Assembly: GCA_005656395.1 (NCBI GenBank)
Contig: SRSI01000049.1
Span: 434,001-498,000 of the forward strand
Reading direction: 5' to 3'
Origin: Strongyloides papillosus
Taxonomy: Eukaryota; Nematoda; Chromadorea; Rhabditida; Strongyloididae
DNA length: 64,000 nucleotides
In this document: one piece after another, positions 12,001 through 24,262 of the stretch
Position numbering within the stretch: position 1 is the first letter of the stretch
How the letters are laid out: every line of letters begins with the position of its first letter
Made by a program: the position numbers and the translations under genes
Notes under the pieces: model-generated
The model's input: the letters and a program-made list of their open reading frames with translations, nothing else
What the model was told of the DNA's origin: nothing
Database searches by the model: none

Positions 12001-14046
12001 GGTGAATTTTATTTTTATCTCTTCTTACATCATAAACATAACCTTTAATAATACTAGTTATTATTTAAATATTAAAGTATATATATCCTGCCTCCATAAA
12101 AAAAAACAGAGACAAATAAAGAAGAAACTATTAATTCTGTTTTCAAATAAAAAATATTTATCCTTCTTTTAAGGGTATTGGAAGGAAAAAAATTAATCAC
12201 TATAAGATTAATAACATGTTATGGCATTTAATTTTCCCCCTCTGTCATTTATCAAAAAAAAATGTGTTTATAAAAGGTAAAATTATTTTACGATATGTAC
12301 TTTTAAGCTTTATTTCCCCTCTATTAACGTAAATTCTTTTTCTATTTTTGCAATAAATAGAACAATCATCGTGATAATATAATGTATATTTGTCCTCATT
12401 ATAATTTTTAACCTTTCCATCTATTATATTTATGTATAATGTATGAAAAAGTACTCTCTCAAGGTGCATTTCCCTACCTAGAGTGATATTAATTATTTTT
12501 TCTATCTGAATTCCATCACACCTCTAAATACTTCATAATTAATGAAAACATATTTACCTTTTCATATAAAACTTTACCATTTCAATGTATATTTATTATT
12601 CTTCTATCCAATCTATAGCAAAACAACAGAACTAATTTTATTAAACATCTTTAAAACACCTCGTTTACTTAGGTCCCCTCTAGCTTTTGTTGTAAAAATT
12701 GTTTAAAAGTATAAAAAAATTAGTTCACTATCAACATTCCTTACTTCTTCTATCAAATATACTATTGAATAACGATATACTATTATTTATTTAACTTTCT
12801 CTTTAAACAAAACCCTTTTTTTGAAGATGGTAATTATATTAAGCTCTCAAATCTTCAATTTTATTTTTTAATTTAATGTAAATACAAATTTCTGTAATTA
12901 AAATATCATTTCTCATTAATCATACCTACATTTGATTGTTTTTGTACATTATTATATATCGGAAGATAAATATTTAGAAGTACTTTTAATTGCTAATAAA
13001 TGTTTAATGTTATGGAGTTTGTTCCACCAACTGTTGATAATAATATTAAACCAGATGAAAAAACTATTAAATATTTATTAATTTCTATGGTTAAAAGCAG
13101 GAGATAATTATAAATTGCATACTTTAACTCTTTTTACAATTTTAAAAGGCAATAACTCTTGTCCTATTAATCTTTTATCTCTCTCTCACTTTGTAAAATT
13201 ATTTATCTCCTACACTTTACAAGTATACAACATTTCTATATATAGGCACCCCCGCTCCAAAAACGAGATATCCATCTTTCAGACATTACAATTAATTGCA
13301 CATTAAAATTCAAGACAATGATACATTACCAAAAAAATAGTAGTAATTAAATATTATCGCTCTAAGACCCTCAAATGTTTCTCTTTCTAAAAATAGACAG
13401 TTATATATATGTGTTGTAACAATCACTATCTATTCATTTTGTTATTTGCGATGATTAACTGTTTTCCCCTTTTTACTAACACTACTAATCTATTATTTTA
13501 ATCTCATACTACTCCCCTTATGCTATTTTTTTTCTTATCTCTTCCACCTAAATAATACGCGATTTTTTTCTTTTATTCTTAAGTACAAACAACTTACAAA
13601 CTAATGTCCTTTCTCTCATATATACATATTTTCAGAGGTATTAATATCAAAAGGAGAATCTACAAACTTCTACTCAAATGGTTTGCTTTAAAACTGTTAT
13701 CTCATCATAAAGCAATCATTTAACGATTTTACGGGTTATCTTTTTTATTTATCTACTATCTCTTGGTGTATACACAATTATTAAATCACAAAAAAAGTAC
13801 TTCTTTGAAAGTTTTTTTTTCATATTTTTATAATCAAATAATATATCACTTACCTGTGAAAAGAGTATATATATCGGATATTGAGACAATCCGGAGAGAA
13901 CAGATACGTTAAGGAGAAACTGTAGACTTTGAAAATATATATAAACATAACAATACTACTATATTAATTGTCTGATTAACTACTAGATAAAAAAGATATC
14001 ATTTATCTCTCATCCATATTAGTATAAATAGAGGGAAAAACAAAGA
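9018..14046. other. Five-kilobase gene-free AT-rich region
   Basis: No frame here has convincing coding character. A 74-codon minus-strand frame at 12245-12469 and a 35-codon plus-strand frame near 13002-13109 are the least bad candidates, but neither resembles a known family or has splice partners I can support. No tRNA B-box, transposon terminus or long repeat was recognised. The promoter and upstream control of gcn-2 lie at its right end. Confidence 0.55.
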
Positions 14047-17000
14047 ATGGTCTGGACGAAGAGCAACAGCATCTCCTCAGAGGAACCAGGTCTCCCATCT
14101 GAAAGACCCAGAAAAAACTACCAAACAATCCAGGAGGAGGAAATCATGGTCCTGGAGTCAATGTACCCCGACAACATAATATCAGTCAAAACCATGACAG
14201 CCTGGAAGACCTGGCAACCAACAGATATTTGCATGTTAATCAAGCCAACCGAGTCAACGAGTAGACATGAAATGGAGAAGAAGGAGAATGTTAACGGGAA
14301 GGTTGGGAGGAGTCTGGAGGAGATTAATAATGAGGTTTATGTTAAGGTGCAATTTTTGTGTAATACTGTTTACCCTGATAAGTAAGTTATCTTTTTGTGG
14401 TAGAGTTTTGTGTTACTTGTTGCTTTTGTAGTGTCCCAACGATAAGGATTATTGAGTCTAAAGGCCTTCAGGAGAGGGATAAGGATAAGTTGTTGTGTAA
14501 GTTGGCTAGTAAGGGAGCTGAAAGGAAGGGTGATCCGATGATAGCTGATTTGTATGCTGAAGCAAGTGATTTTTTGTATGAGCTAAAGAAACCACGGACA
14601 AAGAATTTACATGAGAAGATGTTAGTTAAGGAGGCTGAGAAGAGTATGCAGATGTCGATGGAAAACGACATAATCAATAAAGCCACCTATGAGGAGGTTG
14701 AAGCAGAAACCAAGAGGCGTGAAAAAGAACGAGAAAAGATACAAGAAGAGAAAGAGTTCTATGAAAGAAAAAGACTTGAATCTCTCAACAAACCAAAAAC
14801 TCTCGGTGCTGTTGGTGAAGGTGAAATGATAACATGTCTTGATGGGCAAAGCAGAATGTTCTACATCCAAAAAAGAGAGGGTGATGAAGTCATATCAACG
14901 AGAAGGAAGGTGACTAGTAATCATGTCAAGGAATTCACGGTCGTCGATCAGGTCTCTCAAGTTTACGTATCAGAATGGACCTTCCAATGGAAGGACCACG
15001 CCAAAAAGATCCAACAATTCGGGAGGAAAAGCAACAACATCCCACCATCTCCCTCCAAAACACAACCACCCGACTTCAGTACCTTCTTCAACGACCTGGA
15101 TCGATTCATCCACTCCGCCAACGTGACCCTCGTCAACGTCAGCAACACCGACCAATCACTCTACCCATATATCTTCATAACAAAAAAAGAAATAGTAAAT
15201 GAATCCAATCACGTCCATGCAAAAGTTATCGTTGGACAGTTAATCAATCGTGCTGATAGATCGTTAGAAGATGTCTTTGATCACCTTGAACAATCAGAGT
15301 ACGGAGAAATATTGATACCAAGAGTTGCCTGTCAGGCTGTGTGTGCTTTGAAGTGGTTGCATGAGGAGAAGTTAATTCACGGTAGATTGGGTTTGGATTG
15401 TATATGGTTGACTTCGAATGATTGTATAAGGATTAGTGACTGGTTTATTACGGGAAGATTAGCGAAATTTGCTGAGGAGTGGGATCATTTGGTGAAGGAT
15501 TGTAAGCCGAAGGTCTTGAGTAGACATGGATCTTCTACAGAGACCGAGAATGGTGGCGGGGATTGTCAGGTTTATGGTAGGAGTACTAAAGCTGATTTGG
15601 TCAATCTTGGGCGAGTTCTTCAGGTTATGTCAACGAGGATACAGGAGATTAAGAATAGGAAGAATGTTCTTCAGGTACCTAGCTCGGGGACCTTGCAACA
15701 AAAGGAGGTTGATTTGAATAATTTTATTCAAGAGTGTGATAAAGTTAAGTCTATAGATCAGTTGTGTAATCACAATTTCTTGAATCATAATCTTTTGACG
15801 ATGCCGAGATCATGGTTTCCTGGAGCTAGTAAGAAAGAAATCGAAGATTTGACAAAGTTTGATAATGATAGGTTAACGGATTTCTTCTTGGTCTCCTATC
15901 TTGGTAAAGGTGGTTTTGGTGAGGTTTTGTTGGCCAATAACAAGTTGGATGGTAACAATTATGCTATCAAAAGAATTCCTTTATTCTTGAGTTCAAAGGA
16001 GATGCAAAAAAAAATCATTAATGAAGCAAGATTGTTCTCAAAGCTACACCATCCTAACGTCGTTAGATACTACAATGCCTGGGTTTCTAAATGTGTCATT
16101 TGCAAAGACGATAATAATAAGAATACCCCAGCAGATAACAACGATAAGGACACAAACATTGTTGACGTTAACAGTAAATCAAAAAGTCAAGAGAACCAAG
16201 ATAGTTATGCAGACTGGGAGCCAAGTTATGCATACAAAGACAATGACTACTCATCCAGTGATGACAGTGACAACGAGGATAATGATGAGGAGTCTGTAGG
16301 AGATAGCTCCAGAATAACACCAGTCTCGAGGAAGTTAACACTCCCTATTCAGACGCAATTCAATGGTAATTTCAGGAAGACATCGAGAACCATCTTTGCT
16401 ACACCACAAGGTTTGAATATGACTAGTCAATCTAATTTGAATAGGTCTCATGATCATGATATAGTATCGGAGAATGAGCATATATCTGAATCTTCTGATT
16501 TTGAGGTGTTGTTTGAGAATGATGAAGTTGAGGAGGATGATTCTGTTGTCAACGATCACCTATCTACATTAAGTCAATCAACTATGGGAAGAAAAAGTGT
16601 TGGGAGTACCTTATGCCCTTCAGAAAATGGAGGTTTAAGAGGAAGCAGTGAAGATGTTGATGATACATCCTCTGACAATGAATGTGGAAAAGATAATGAG
16701 AAAGGTGAACGGACATTTGAAATACTTTTCATTCAGATGGAGTATTGCGAGAAGCAGACATTAAGAAATCTTATTGATTCCGGTAATTTGATGACCAACC
16801 CCGAGGAGATATGGAGATTATTTAGAGAGATGTTAGCTGGTTTGGATTACATACACAAGAAAGCTATGATTCATCGTGATATTAAACCGTTAAATATATT
16901 TATTGATGCGCATAATAATGTTAAAATTGGTGATTTTGGCTTAGCAACTATTGATGTTAATGGGAGAAGGAATCAGGTACAGGTTAATTTATCGGACCAT

Positions 17001-19520
17001 AATGGATCAGCAACAAATCCTGACGAGGTATTGTCTCAGGGAGGTGGTGATTTGACTCAAGATGTTGGGACGGCTTTGTATATAGCTCCAGAGTTGCATG
17101 CGGATTCTGGTCACAGTGGCAAACCATATACCTCAAAGATTGATGTTTACAGTCTTGGTGTTGTTTTGTTTGAGATGTTCTATCGACCACTACCATTGGG
17201 TATGGAGAGATTAGTCATACTACCAAAGTTAAGGAATTCTCTTGAGTTTCCAAAAGATTTTGGCTGTGAAATAACTACAAACCAAGCTAAGAAAGGTAAA
17301 GATGTAATCAATTGGATGCTCCAGAAGGATCAAAATAAACGACCATCGATTAGTGATTTAATCAAATCAGAACGTGTACCATTGGTTGGTGTTGAGGAGA
17401 ATGAATTCCAGGTTGCTGTTAAAGAGATACTAAGAAACAGGAAATCAACATTGAACAAATGGATGTATGATACAATTTTCTCTGTAGATTCTTCTTTTGC
17501 TATGAGGCACATATTTGACAAGAAGACCTGCCTGTCTTTGAAGGATGTTAATGGACAGAGGGTTTTGGAGTTTATTAAGAAGCAGATGTCTGAGTTTTTT
17601 TATCTTCATGGTTTTACGCCGTATGATTGTCATACGTTGTTGCCGGAGTACTCGGATGGGAAGAATAAGACGTCGAGGACGAGGAGTTATAAGGTTCTTG
17701 ATAGATCGGGATTATTGCTGAATTTGAACTCTGATTTGAGGAGGAATTTTGTGCGTGTATGCGCGAGAAATGGGATTGATAATGTTAAGAGATTCTGTTA
17801 TGGTAAGATATTTACTCATGTTGATGATTTACCAGGTACACACCCTGTTGAGAGGATAAATTGTGCTATCGATATCGTTGGTAGTCAGGAAGCCTCAAAT
17901 GAATTGTCTGGAGAGTTACTCTTTATGATGGCAAATATTCCTAAGCAGGTTGTTGTTTTAAAAACAATGAAGACTATCCTAAGAGTTGGTGATATAAGGC
18001 TATTCCATGCTATCTGTAAACATATTGGTATCACTAATGATCAGTTGATTAATTCTGTCAAGAGTACTTTAGCACAATTTGCTATGCAGACAAAGGAAAT
18101 TAGTCATGATGAAAAGATTCGGAGATTGCTTGGTGCTGGTTTAACAAAGACTGTCGCTTCATCACTTCTTAAGTTTATGGAATCTTATTTGTCACTTGAT
18201 TTATTGAGGAATGGTTTGATAAAGCAGTTACAGAATTCGAGGTACCCAGAGGTACAGGAGATAGCTAAGAATGTGATAAATGATTTTGTCAAGATAATGG
18301 AGTGCTATGAATTGTTATCAGCATCCTCCAAGAGGCAACAATCAACGATAATTTTCGATCCATCAACGATAATCAAATCAGATTTATACTCAACATCCAT
18401 ATCAGCAATCGTCTCGATATATGTGCCAAAATTCGATGGTCATGAAAGTTACAAACCATGCCACTTAATCACTGGAGGAAGGTATGACAAGTATTTAGAA
18501 AGCAAAAGACAGGTAGATGACAAGAAACCTCTCCAACCTGTATGTGCAATGGGATGTTCTATAGATTTATCTGTTATTTCATATATTATTGTTAATAATT
18601 TGTATAAGACGGGATTTTGTATACCATCATTCTCTACACTTGTTGGGTATACTGATACGAAGTCATTGAAAGGTGAGGCTTACAAATTGATAGGTGAGCT
18701 ATGGAAGAATGGTATTTCGAGTGATGTTTATCACCAACCGATATCAAATACTGAGGATGCTATAGAGATTTGTAAAGAGAGGGGGATTAAGAATTTGTTG
18801 TTAGTTGTTGATAAAGATAGTATATTGGTGACGGAGAATGAGGGTCTTCAGTATGGTAAGAACAGTCCGGAGTATCATTCGATACATCAGCAGAAGTTTT
18901 CAATAGAGGATGCTGTTGATTATATTGTTACGTGTGAGGAATATTCTTTTGAGCAGATTAATAATGGAGTATTTCAAAATGTTGTTGGTACACCATCTTC
19001 AAATGGACCAAGGAGACAGAGGATAAGATCAAGGAATAATTCGAATCAAAATGATAGAGAATCAATAGCTATAAATGATGCTGGAAGGAATACAACGACA
19101 ATCACAACACCATCACATGTTACAGCAACATTTACTAATAATGCTGACATAATATATGCATTACCGGAGAAACCTTCACATATCTTGAAAAGGAAGATTG
19201 AATCATTTGTTAGGAATAACTTCAATGAAATAATAACAACATTTTCCTCAAAACAGCGTATAATAATAATAGTTTCGGATGTCAACACAGACCTTCTCCG
19301 TAACATTGTAGCTAATATAGATGTCCACTGTAATGCAGATTACTTCGATTCTGTATACGCTGAGATATTAATAAATTGTAAAGTTGGTAAATCAAAACTA
19401 AAACCCTCAGCTGATGTATTGGGAATGGAGTTGAAGAAATACCTCTACACAACAAGCTTCCAGAAAGTAATCGTACTCTGCAGTACCCAAGACGAGAAAT
19501 TTTATAAAATTCTTTGTTAA
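14047..19520 (+). CDS. gcn-2: eIF2-alpha kinase GCN2
   Basis: Exons 14047-14381 and 14432-19520 (50-bp intron) give 1807 residues. Domains in order: N-terminal RWD (about 20-150), a degenerate pseudokinase (about 320-490, with HGRLGLD and SDWF in place of HRD and DFG), the active kinase (about 595-1100), a HisRS-like domain (about 1140-1560) and a C-terminal domain. The kinase has the GKGGFGEV loop, AIK lysine, HRDIKPLN, DFGLA and a LYIAPE activation segment. It is split by a long acidic Ser/Asp-rich insert between its early strands, as is normal for GCN2 and PERK. GCN2 binds uncharged tRNA and phosphorylates eIF2-alpha under amino-acid starvation. The length is close to fungal and animal GCN2. 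The first ATG of the RWD exon is used as start. Confidence 0.95.
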
Positions 19521-19875
19521 ATGATGTTCTTTTTTTTTAAATTTATACTAATTTTTAATTATTTATATTGGAATGGAAAAAGAAATATCTTGTTGGAATG
19601 TTTGCGTGTTTGTATATTTAGGGATAATTTTTTTATTATTGAATATTATTGTAAATTGTATTTTAAGAAGATGTAATGTTATTTATTTTACTAAGGAAAT
19701 GATGATTTAAATTTTGTTCTTTTTAGCTTTTTTAATAACTTTTTGAATGAGAGAGGTTAATTTTGAGTTTTTTAGAATAAATTAAATTTTACATGGGTTG
19801 TTTTATCTTTTATTAGATATATTTATTAACAAAATAACGTACTAATATTTTTTGTGTGGAAAATATGAAATAAAT
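19521..19875. other. Convergent 3-prime spacer
   Basis: 355 bp between two genes that point at each other. AT-rich, presumably holding both 3-prime UTRs and cleavage sites; nothing else seen. Confidence 0.6.
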
Positions 19876-21223
19876 TTATGTTATTGATAAGTTATATAGT
19901 GATTTAACTTTTTCAATTCTATCATAGTAGTAATCTACCATCTGCTTGAAGTTATTGAATATGTTGTTGGTTCCAAGAGGTGTCTGGACGATGTACAGTT
20001 TTCCTAGAGATGCCTGAGAATCATTACTACGTGAATTCCCATTCCTAACAACCGGCAGGTGGACTGAATTTCCTTCAATAGGTCTATACACTAAATACAT
20101 CTTCTTACTCCTTTTCTTTACCTTCTTCGAAGATTTACGGAGATAAAAAGCAAAAGTGAATGGCTTCTTTATCATCTTGTTGACTTCCTTCTTAGTTACC
20201 TTTCCAAGATAGTAACTTCTGTAAAATTTACCATTCCTGAGGACAACTGAGTCACTCTCATTCATCTTAATCTCAAATTTTTGAAACAATTCTTCTAATG
20301 GATCACATGACTTTATTGAAGCACATGATGTTGTTGACAATATCCTATCACTGGAATTTTTACTTCCTTTCTCCAATTTCTTGATACTACTCTTTTGGGA
20401 TGAGAATGTGTTTGGTTGAGTTGAATTAACTGAGCTATCTCTAGTATATTTCTCCTTGTCGTTACAATTTTTCCTCAATATACTCCTTTTAACATTCATA
20501 TATTTATCATCCTTTTTGATGGACCTTCTTTGAGGTTTAGATAATGTAGAGGTATTGATAATAGTACAGGGACCATCATTAGATGTAGATTTACCAAATT
20601 CCGTCCCGTAAATCTTATCAACCTTCATAATCCTTTTGCTCTCCTTCACTATCTCTGATGTAGGTATGTTTTTATAGTAATCAACTAACATGTTGATGCT
20701 TTCAAACTTTTTCTTATCACCAGTTAATGGTCCTAATGAATAGTAATCTTTTGTTTGCCTACAGTTTATGGTGTATCCAGATTTTTTGATGATTGGTATG
20801 TGTCTGGAGAAGGTGATAAGAATGTACTTTAAGGGGTTAATGAACTTACATTCCGATGTTTGGAGTTAACTTTACGAAGGCATATAGTTTTAGAGTATCC
20901 TCCAGATTGTCTATGTCGTTGATGTGATTGTTGTAGAGATGGTATAGATAGAAATGTCCATCTCCTGCTTTTTCTAGAGCTTCATCTTTTGATATGATAC
21001 CAAGGTAGATAGGAACATTTGGTGAATTTGGTGGAGCTTGGCTTCCCATATTTGGAGAAGATATTGAATACTTACAATTATCGTCGACTTTATGAGATAT
21101 TAAAACACTCTCTTCAACTAGCTTTAAGGGTTCAACAACTTTTGGTGTGTTTTTAAGAGGAACTTTATCACAACATTGGAGAGATGTTGAAACCATTTTG
21201 CTAAAATAACTGACTTGTTCCAT
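19876..21223 (-). CDS. Protein with two SH2-like domains
   Basis: Exons 21223-20850 and 20803-19876 around a 46-bp intron give 433 residues. The first SH2-like domain (about 71-170) begins IYLGIISKDEALEKA, has a basic middle strand and ends FESINMLVDYYKN. The second (about 321-433) begins SYYLGKVTKKEV and ends FKQMVDYYYDR. SH2 domains bind phosphotyrosine through an arginine in the FLVR strand. In the first domain this strand reads FYLYH, with no arginine; in the second it reads FYLRKSS, arginine kept at 347. A Ser/Lys-rich linker joins them. No kinase or phosphatase domain is present, so an adaptor role is likely. The SH2 assignment rests on pattern, not on a search. Residue pairing around the intron creates an in-frame isoleucine codon, which supports the splice. 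Confidence 0.75.
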
Positions 21224-21254
21224 ATATTTATGTTGTTATATTCACAGATATTTC

Positions 21255-21390
21255 AGTATTAATACTTACTGGTAGAATGATAAAAATTTGAATAATATAC
21301 AAGAATTTATTATAATTTTGACAACATTCAAAATCACATTTAAAAAAACAATTATACAAATTATTACAATAAAATACAGAGGAATATACA
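21255..21390. repeat. 136-bp non-coding duplication, copy A
   Basis: This segment, just upstream of the SH2-like gene, matches 29244-29382 in the same orientation at roughly 90 percent by eye. Both copies begin AGTATT(A/T)ATACTTACTGG and end near a run of AATAAAATACA. Copy B lies at the 3-prime side of the gene at 29391-30092, so copy A looks like a displaced 3-prime UTR fragment without its gene. Confidence 0.85.
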
Positions 21391-21682
21391 TAAAATAACT
21401 TTGTTTCCATATTACTATCTAGAATTGGTGTGTTTTTATGAAATAATTTTCGGTCTCAGTTATCATGTTCAAATATGGACAATTCTTTTGAAGAAACGGG
21501 CTCCGTTTCATGGGTACTAACCGAATATAGAACGAATTCGATTGTGATCATTGTTTTCTGAATTTCTATCTTTTTTATTAACAACGTTATTTATCTAAGT
21601 GATATTTGAGATATAAAGATATTCAATAGCCATTTATCTTCAAGTTATCTTTGTAAAAATGTTTTGACTTAATATAGTTAAA

Positions 21683-22192
21683 ATGTTTTCTATTCCCCCA
21701 GTAAAACTTATGTATGGTGGAGAGTTATTTGTTGTAAGTTTTTAACAGAAAAGATATATATATTTTTTTTTATTTATTACCAGATCGAAAAGGATATTTT
21801 ACGTGCTGATGCTTATTCTGTTCTTAGTAATTTAGAGAGATACGCATATAGATATCCTACTAATGCAGATTATTGCTTAAATTGCGATCCTAAGTTATAT
21901 CGTTACATTTTAGCGTACTTTAACTGCAAAAAATATGGGATTTGTAACTGCTCGTGCCTTGCCTTCAAATATTGATGAGTTATCAAGATTGTCCGCAGAG
22001 TGTTCTCTTCTTAATTTTAACGAATTAAAAAGAATGATTCATGAAATGTTATTAAATTACCAACGTTCAGGAGACAGTAACTATGAAAAAGTATATCTTG
22101 ATAGAATCATGTCTGAAAATGAACGTCTGCCTTGTCTTTATCAAAGAAGTAAATTTGGTTTAGAATGGCGTGGGGCAGAGGGTAAGATCTGA
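21683..22192 (+). pseudogene. BTB/T1 (KCTD-like) gene with a frameshift
   Basis: Exon 1 (21683-21733) encodes a start and KLMYGGELFV. A 50-bp intron with GTAAGT and CAG ends follows, and exon 2 begins at 21784. The segments LNCDPKLYRYILAYF, then LPSNIDELSRLSAECSLLNF, follow the order of a KCTD-type BTB domain. They lie in different frames: the first frame reaches TGA within about 20 codons, and the second is open from before the join to 22192. The switch falls at an AAAAAA run near 21930. One fewer A would join the frames, so this is either a young pseudogene or an assembly error in a homopolymer. A donor at 22182 could lead to a short last exon after 22246. BTB/KCTD proteins usually act as Cullin-3 adaptors or ion-channel partners. 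Confidence 0.65.
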
Positions 22193-24262
22193 AGATATTT
22201 TAATTGTAAGAATAAGGTGAAAAAAATAATTTCTCTCGTTCTATAGCTTCAGTTTAAGTGGTTTGTTTAAAAAGAAACCATATATGAAAAAATCCAAGAT
22301 TGACACCAAGAGTTTCTATAACATTGATTTTATGGTTATTGGAGACAATCTCATGAAAAAATTTTAAAACAATCAATAAAAAATATTGTAAAAATAATAT
22401 TGAAGTTTTCACTGTCTCTAAAAATAAAATATTTTTCGTTTCTTTAATTTCTTAGGACTTTCTGATCTAACTTTTTTTAAAAATTACTAATACCAGTCGG
22501 TGTGAATGCTTCCGCAAGACATTGTTTAAGCTTTCAACGCGCTCTGCTTTAAATTTTTTTAATAAAAATTACATCGATTCTTTAGTTTAGCGTTTGGTCA
22601 AATATTAATCAATCTTAAAAATATAGAATTTCCACTTTATCATGGTGTTGGGTTCTTTAAAAAAACAACAAAATTACTTTGCTTCCATAATTTTTAGAAG
22701 TTTTTCAAGAGGGACAAAACTATAGAAATGGAGATGTTTTTAAAGATGACTAGGCCAATTCTGGACAAAATGTTTGAAACAAATTTTCTCTTTTAACTTA
22801 GGAAAATACACATTTTTTTGCTATTTGCTTATAAAAATCAATCGAGTAAAAAAAGACTTATGGTCAAGGCATTGTCTATTTTCTTATTTTTTCTTTTATA
22901 GATTTCCAACGATGTGAAATAAAATTTGATTTTTATAAATAGTAATTTCCATCACTAACAGTTGTAGTATATTGATAATGAAGTAAATTCTCCACTCAAG
23001 CAAATATTGGAATCAGACAAAATATATATTTTGAAGATAAAGTATCAGATCACTCTACTAAACATTCTAAAATACATATAACATTATTTAAAAAATAGTT
23101 AATAAGTAATAACAATCTTTTTACATATCTAATAGTAAGATTAAGAAATTAGAATTTATCCCTTTTCAACATTGCTTTCAGAAGCTTTAACAATTTCTTC
23201 CTGTCCTTCATTCTTTCTTCTAAAAATTAAAATAAAAACATTAAGAATCAACCACAATCGAGGAACCTACTGAACCTTTTTACATTTATAAGTTGATCAT
23301 AAGATTGATTCAAATTAATTGTAACCATCCTTTCACTAATTGATCTCATAGAAGCAGCTTCCAACAGAATTTTTAAAACAAATGATGCCTTACCAGCTTT
23401 TACAATGAACGAAATTGATCCTTTAAGAGGGTTCACTGATCAAATCTAACCTTATAACAAGCAATCATTTACAAATTTTAGATACAGAGCTCCAGACGTT
23501 GAATTTTATGTTCACAACCCATAATCTCCATATGCCTCCAAGATTTTACCTCTTTAATTATATCATATTGAGTTGCCTTGGAATAGTTATCTTGAAAAGC
23601 AATTTCAATTCTAAAATACCTTCATAAATTTGAATTTCTCTTTTGGGAAATATAGAAACCTACCTATGCTTTTATTTAACCATTTAGTAAGGAATTTAAA
23701 TTTTTTCGTGAGTAAAGAAATTTAAAATCTTTTAGTTTTCTATTTTGCAAAACAATCTTGTCGGTGGTATGCATTTAGGCTTATTTTGAGATGCACCATT
23801 TTGTTGGCAGCTGACTATTTTTTTCCACATGCACTTATCACATATCATCTTATAACATCAATGGCGTTTGCTAACATTATTTTAAAATTCAAATTAGAAT
23901 TGTTTAAAAAAATCGCTCTTAAAAACATCAGAAATTGGTTAAAGCCAATTTGTGAATATGATACAAATTGAAAGTGCAAAAAGACCCCTAATTCTAGAGT
24001 TGATAAAATTTAAATATTATAGGTGTGACAAATCATCGATAAATCACCCTAATTATTGTTCCATTTCTTCTTTCCTATACACTTTAATGTAGCTTTATAA
24101 CATTGTTAGTTCAAATTAAAAACTTTTGAATATAAAATTGTATCAATTGTAATATTTATGATAATTTTACTGAATATTTGAATATAACGTAGTGTAATAT
24201 TCAAATTTCGTATATAAAAAAATATGATTTAATGAATAGATTTTTTACACAAATCACCTACA
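22193..24262. other. Intergenic region with one decayed coding patch
   Basis: Mostly AT-rich non-coding DNA. The only notable part is the minus-strand patch listed at 23160-23640. A plus-strand open frame at 23786-23971 has no supporting feature. Confidence 0.5.
23160..23640 (-). pseudogene. Possible decayed gene, unrecognised
   Basis: On the minus strand several short coding-like runs follow one another in order. About 23610-23480 reads IEIAFQDNYSKAT and SWRHMEIMGCEHKIQRLE. Then 23436-23280 reads SISFIVKAGKASFVLKILLE. Then about 23270-23160 reads a hydrophobic PRLWLILNVFILIF followed by a charged tail ending in TAA. They are in different frames and separated by stops, without clean introns between all of them. 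I do not recognise the family. A type I membrane protein that has lost its frame would fit; chance is possible. Confidence 0.3.

Noticed and set aside
12245..12469. 74-codon minus-strand frame with fairly balanced composition
   Set aside because: No recognisable family, no paralogue in the window, no splice signals leading to further exons; could be real but cannot be supported.
12967..12983. 17-bp match to the coding part of the SDR gene near 7187-7203
   Set aside because: Flanks do not align, so a chance match in AT-rich sequence.
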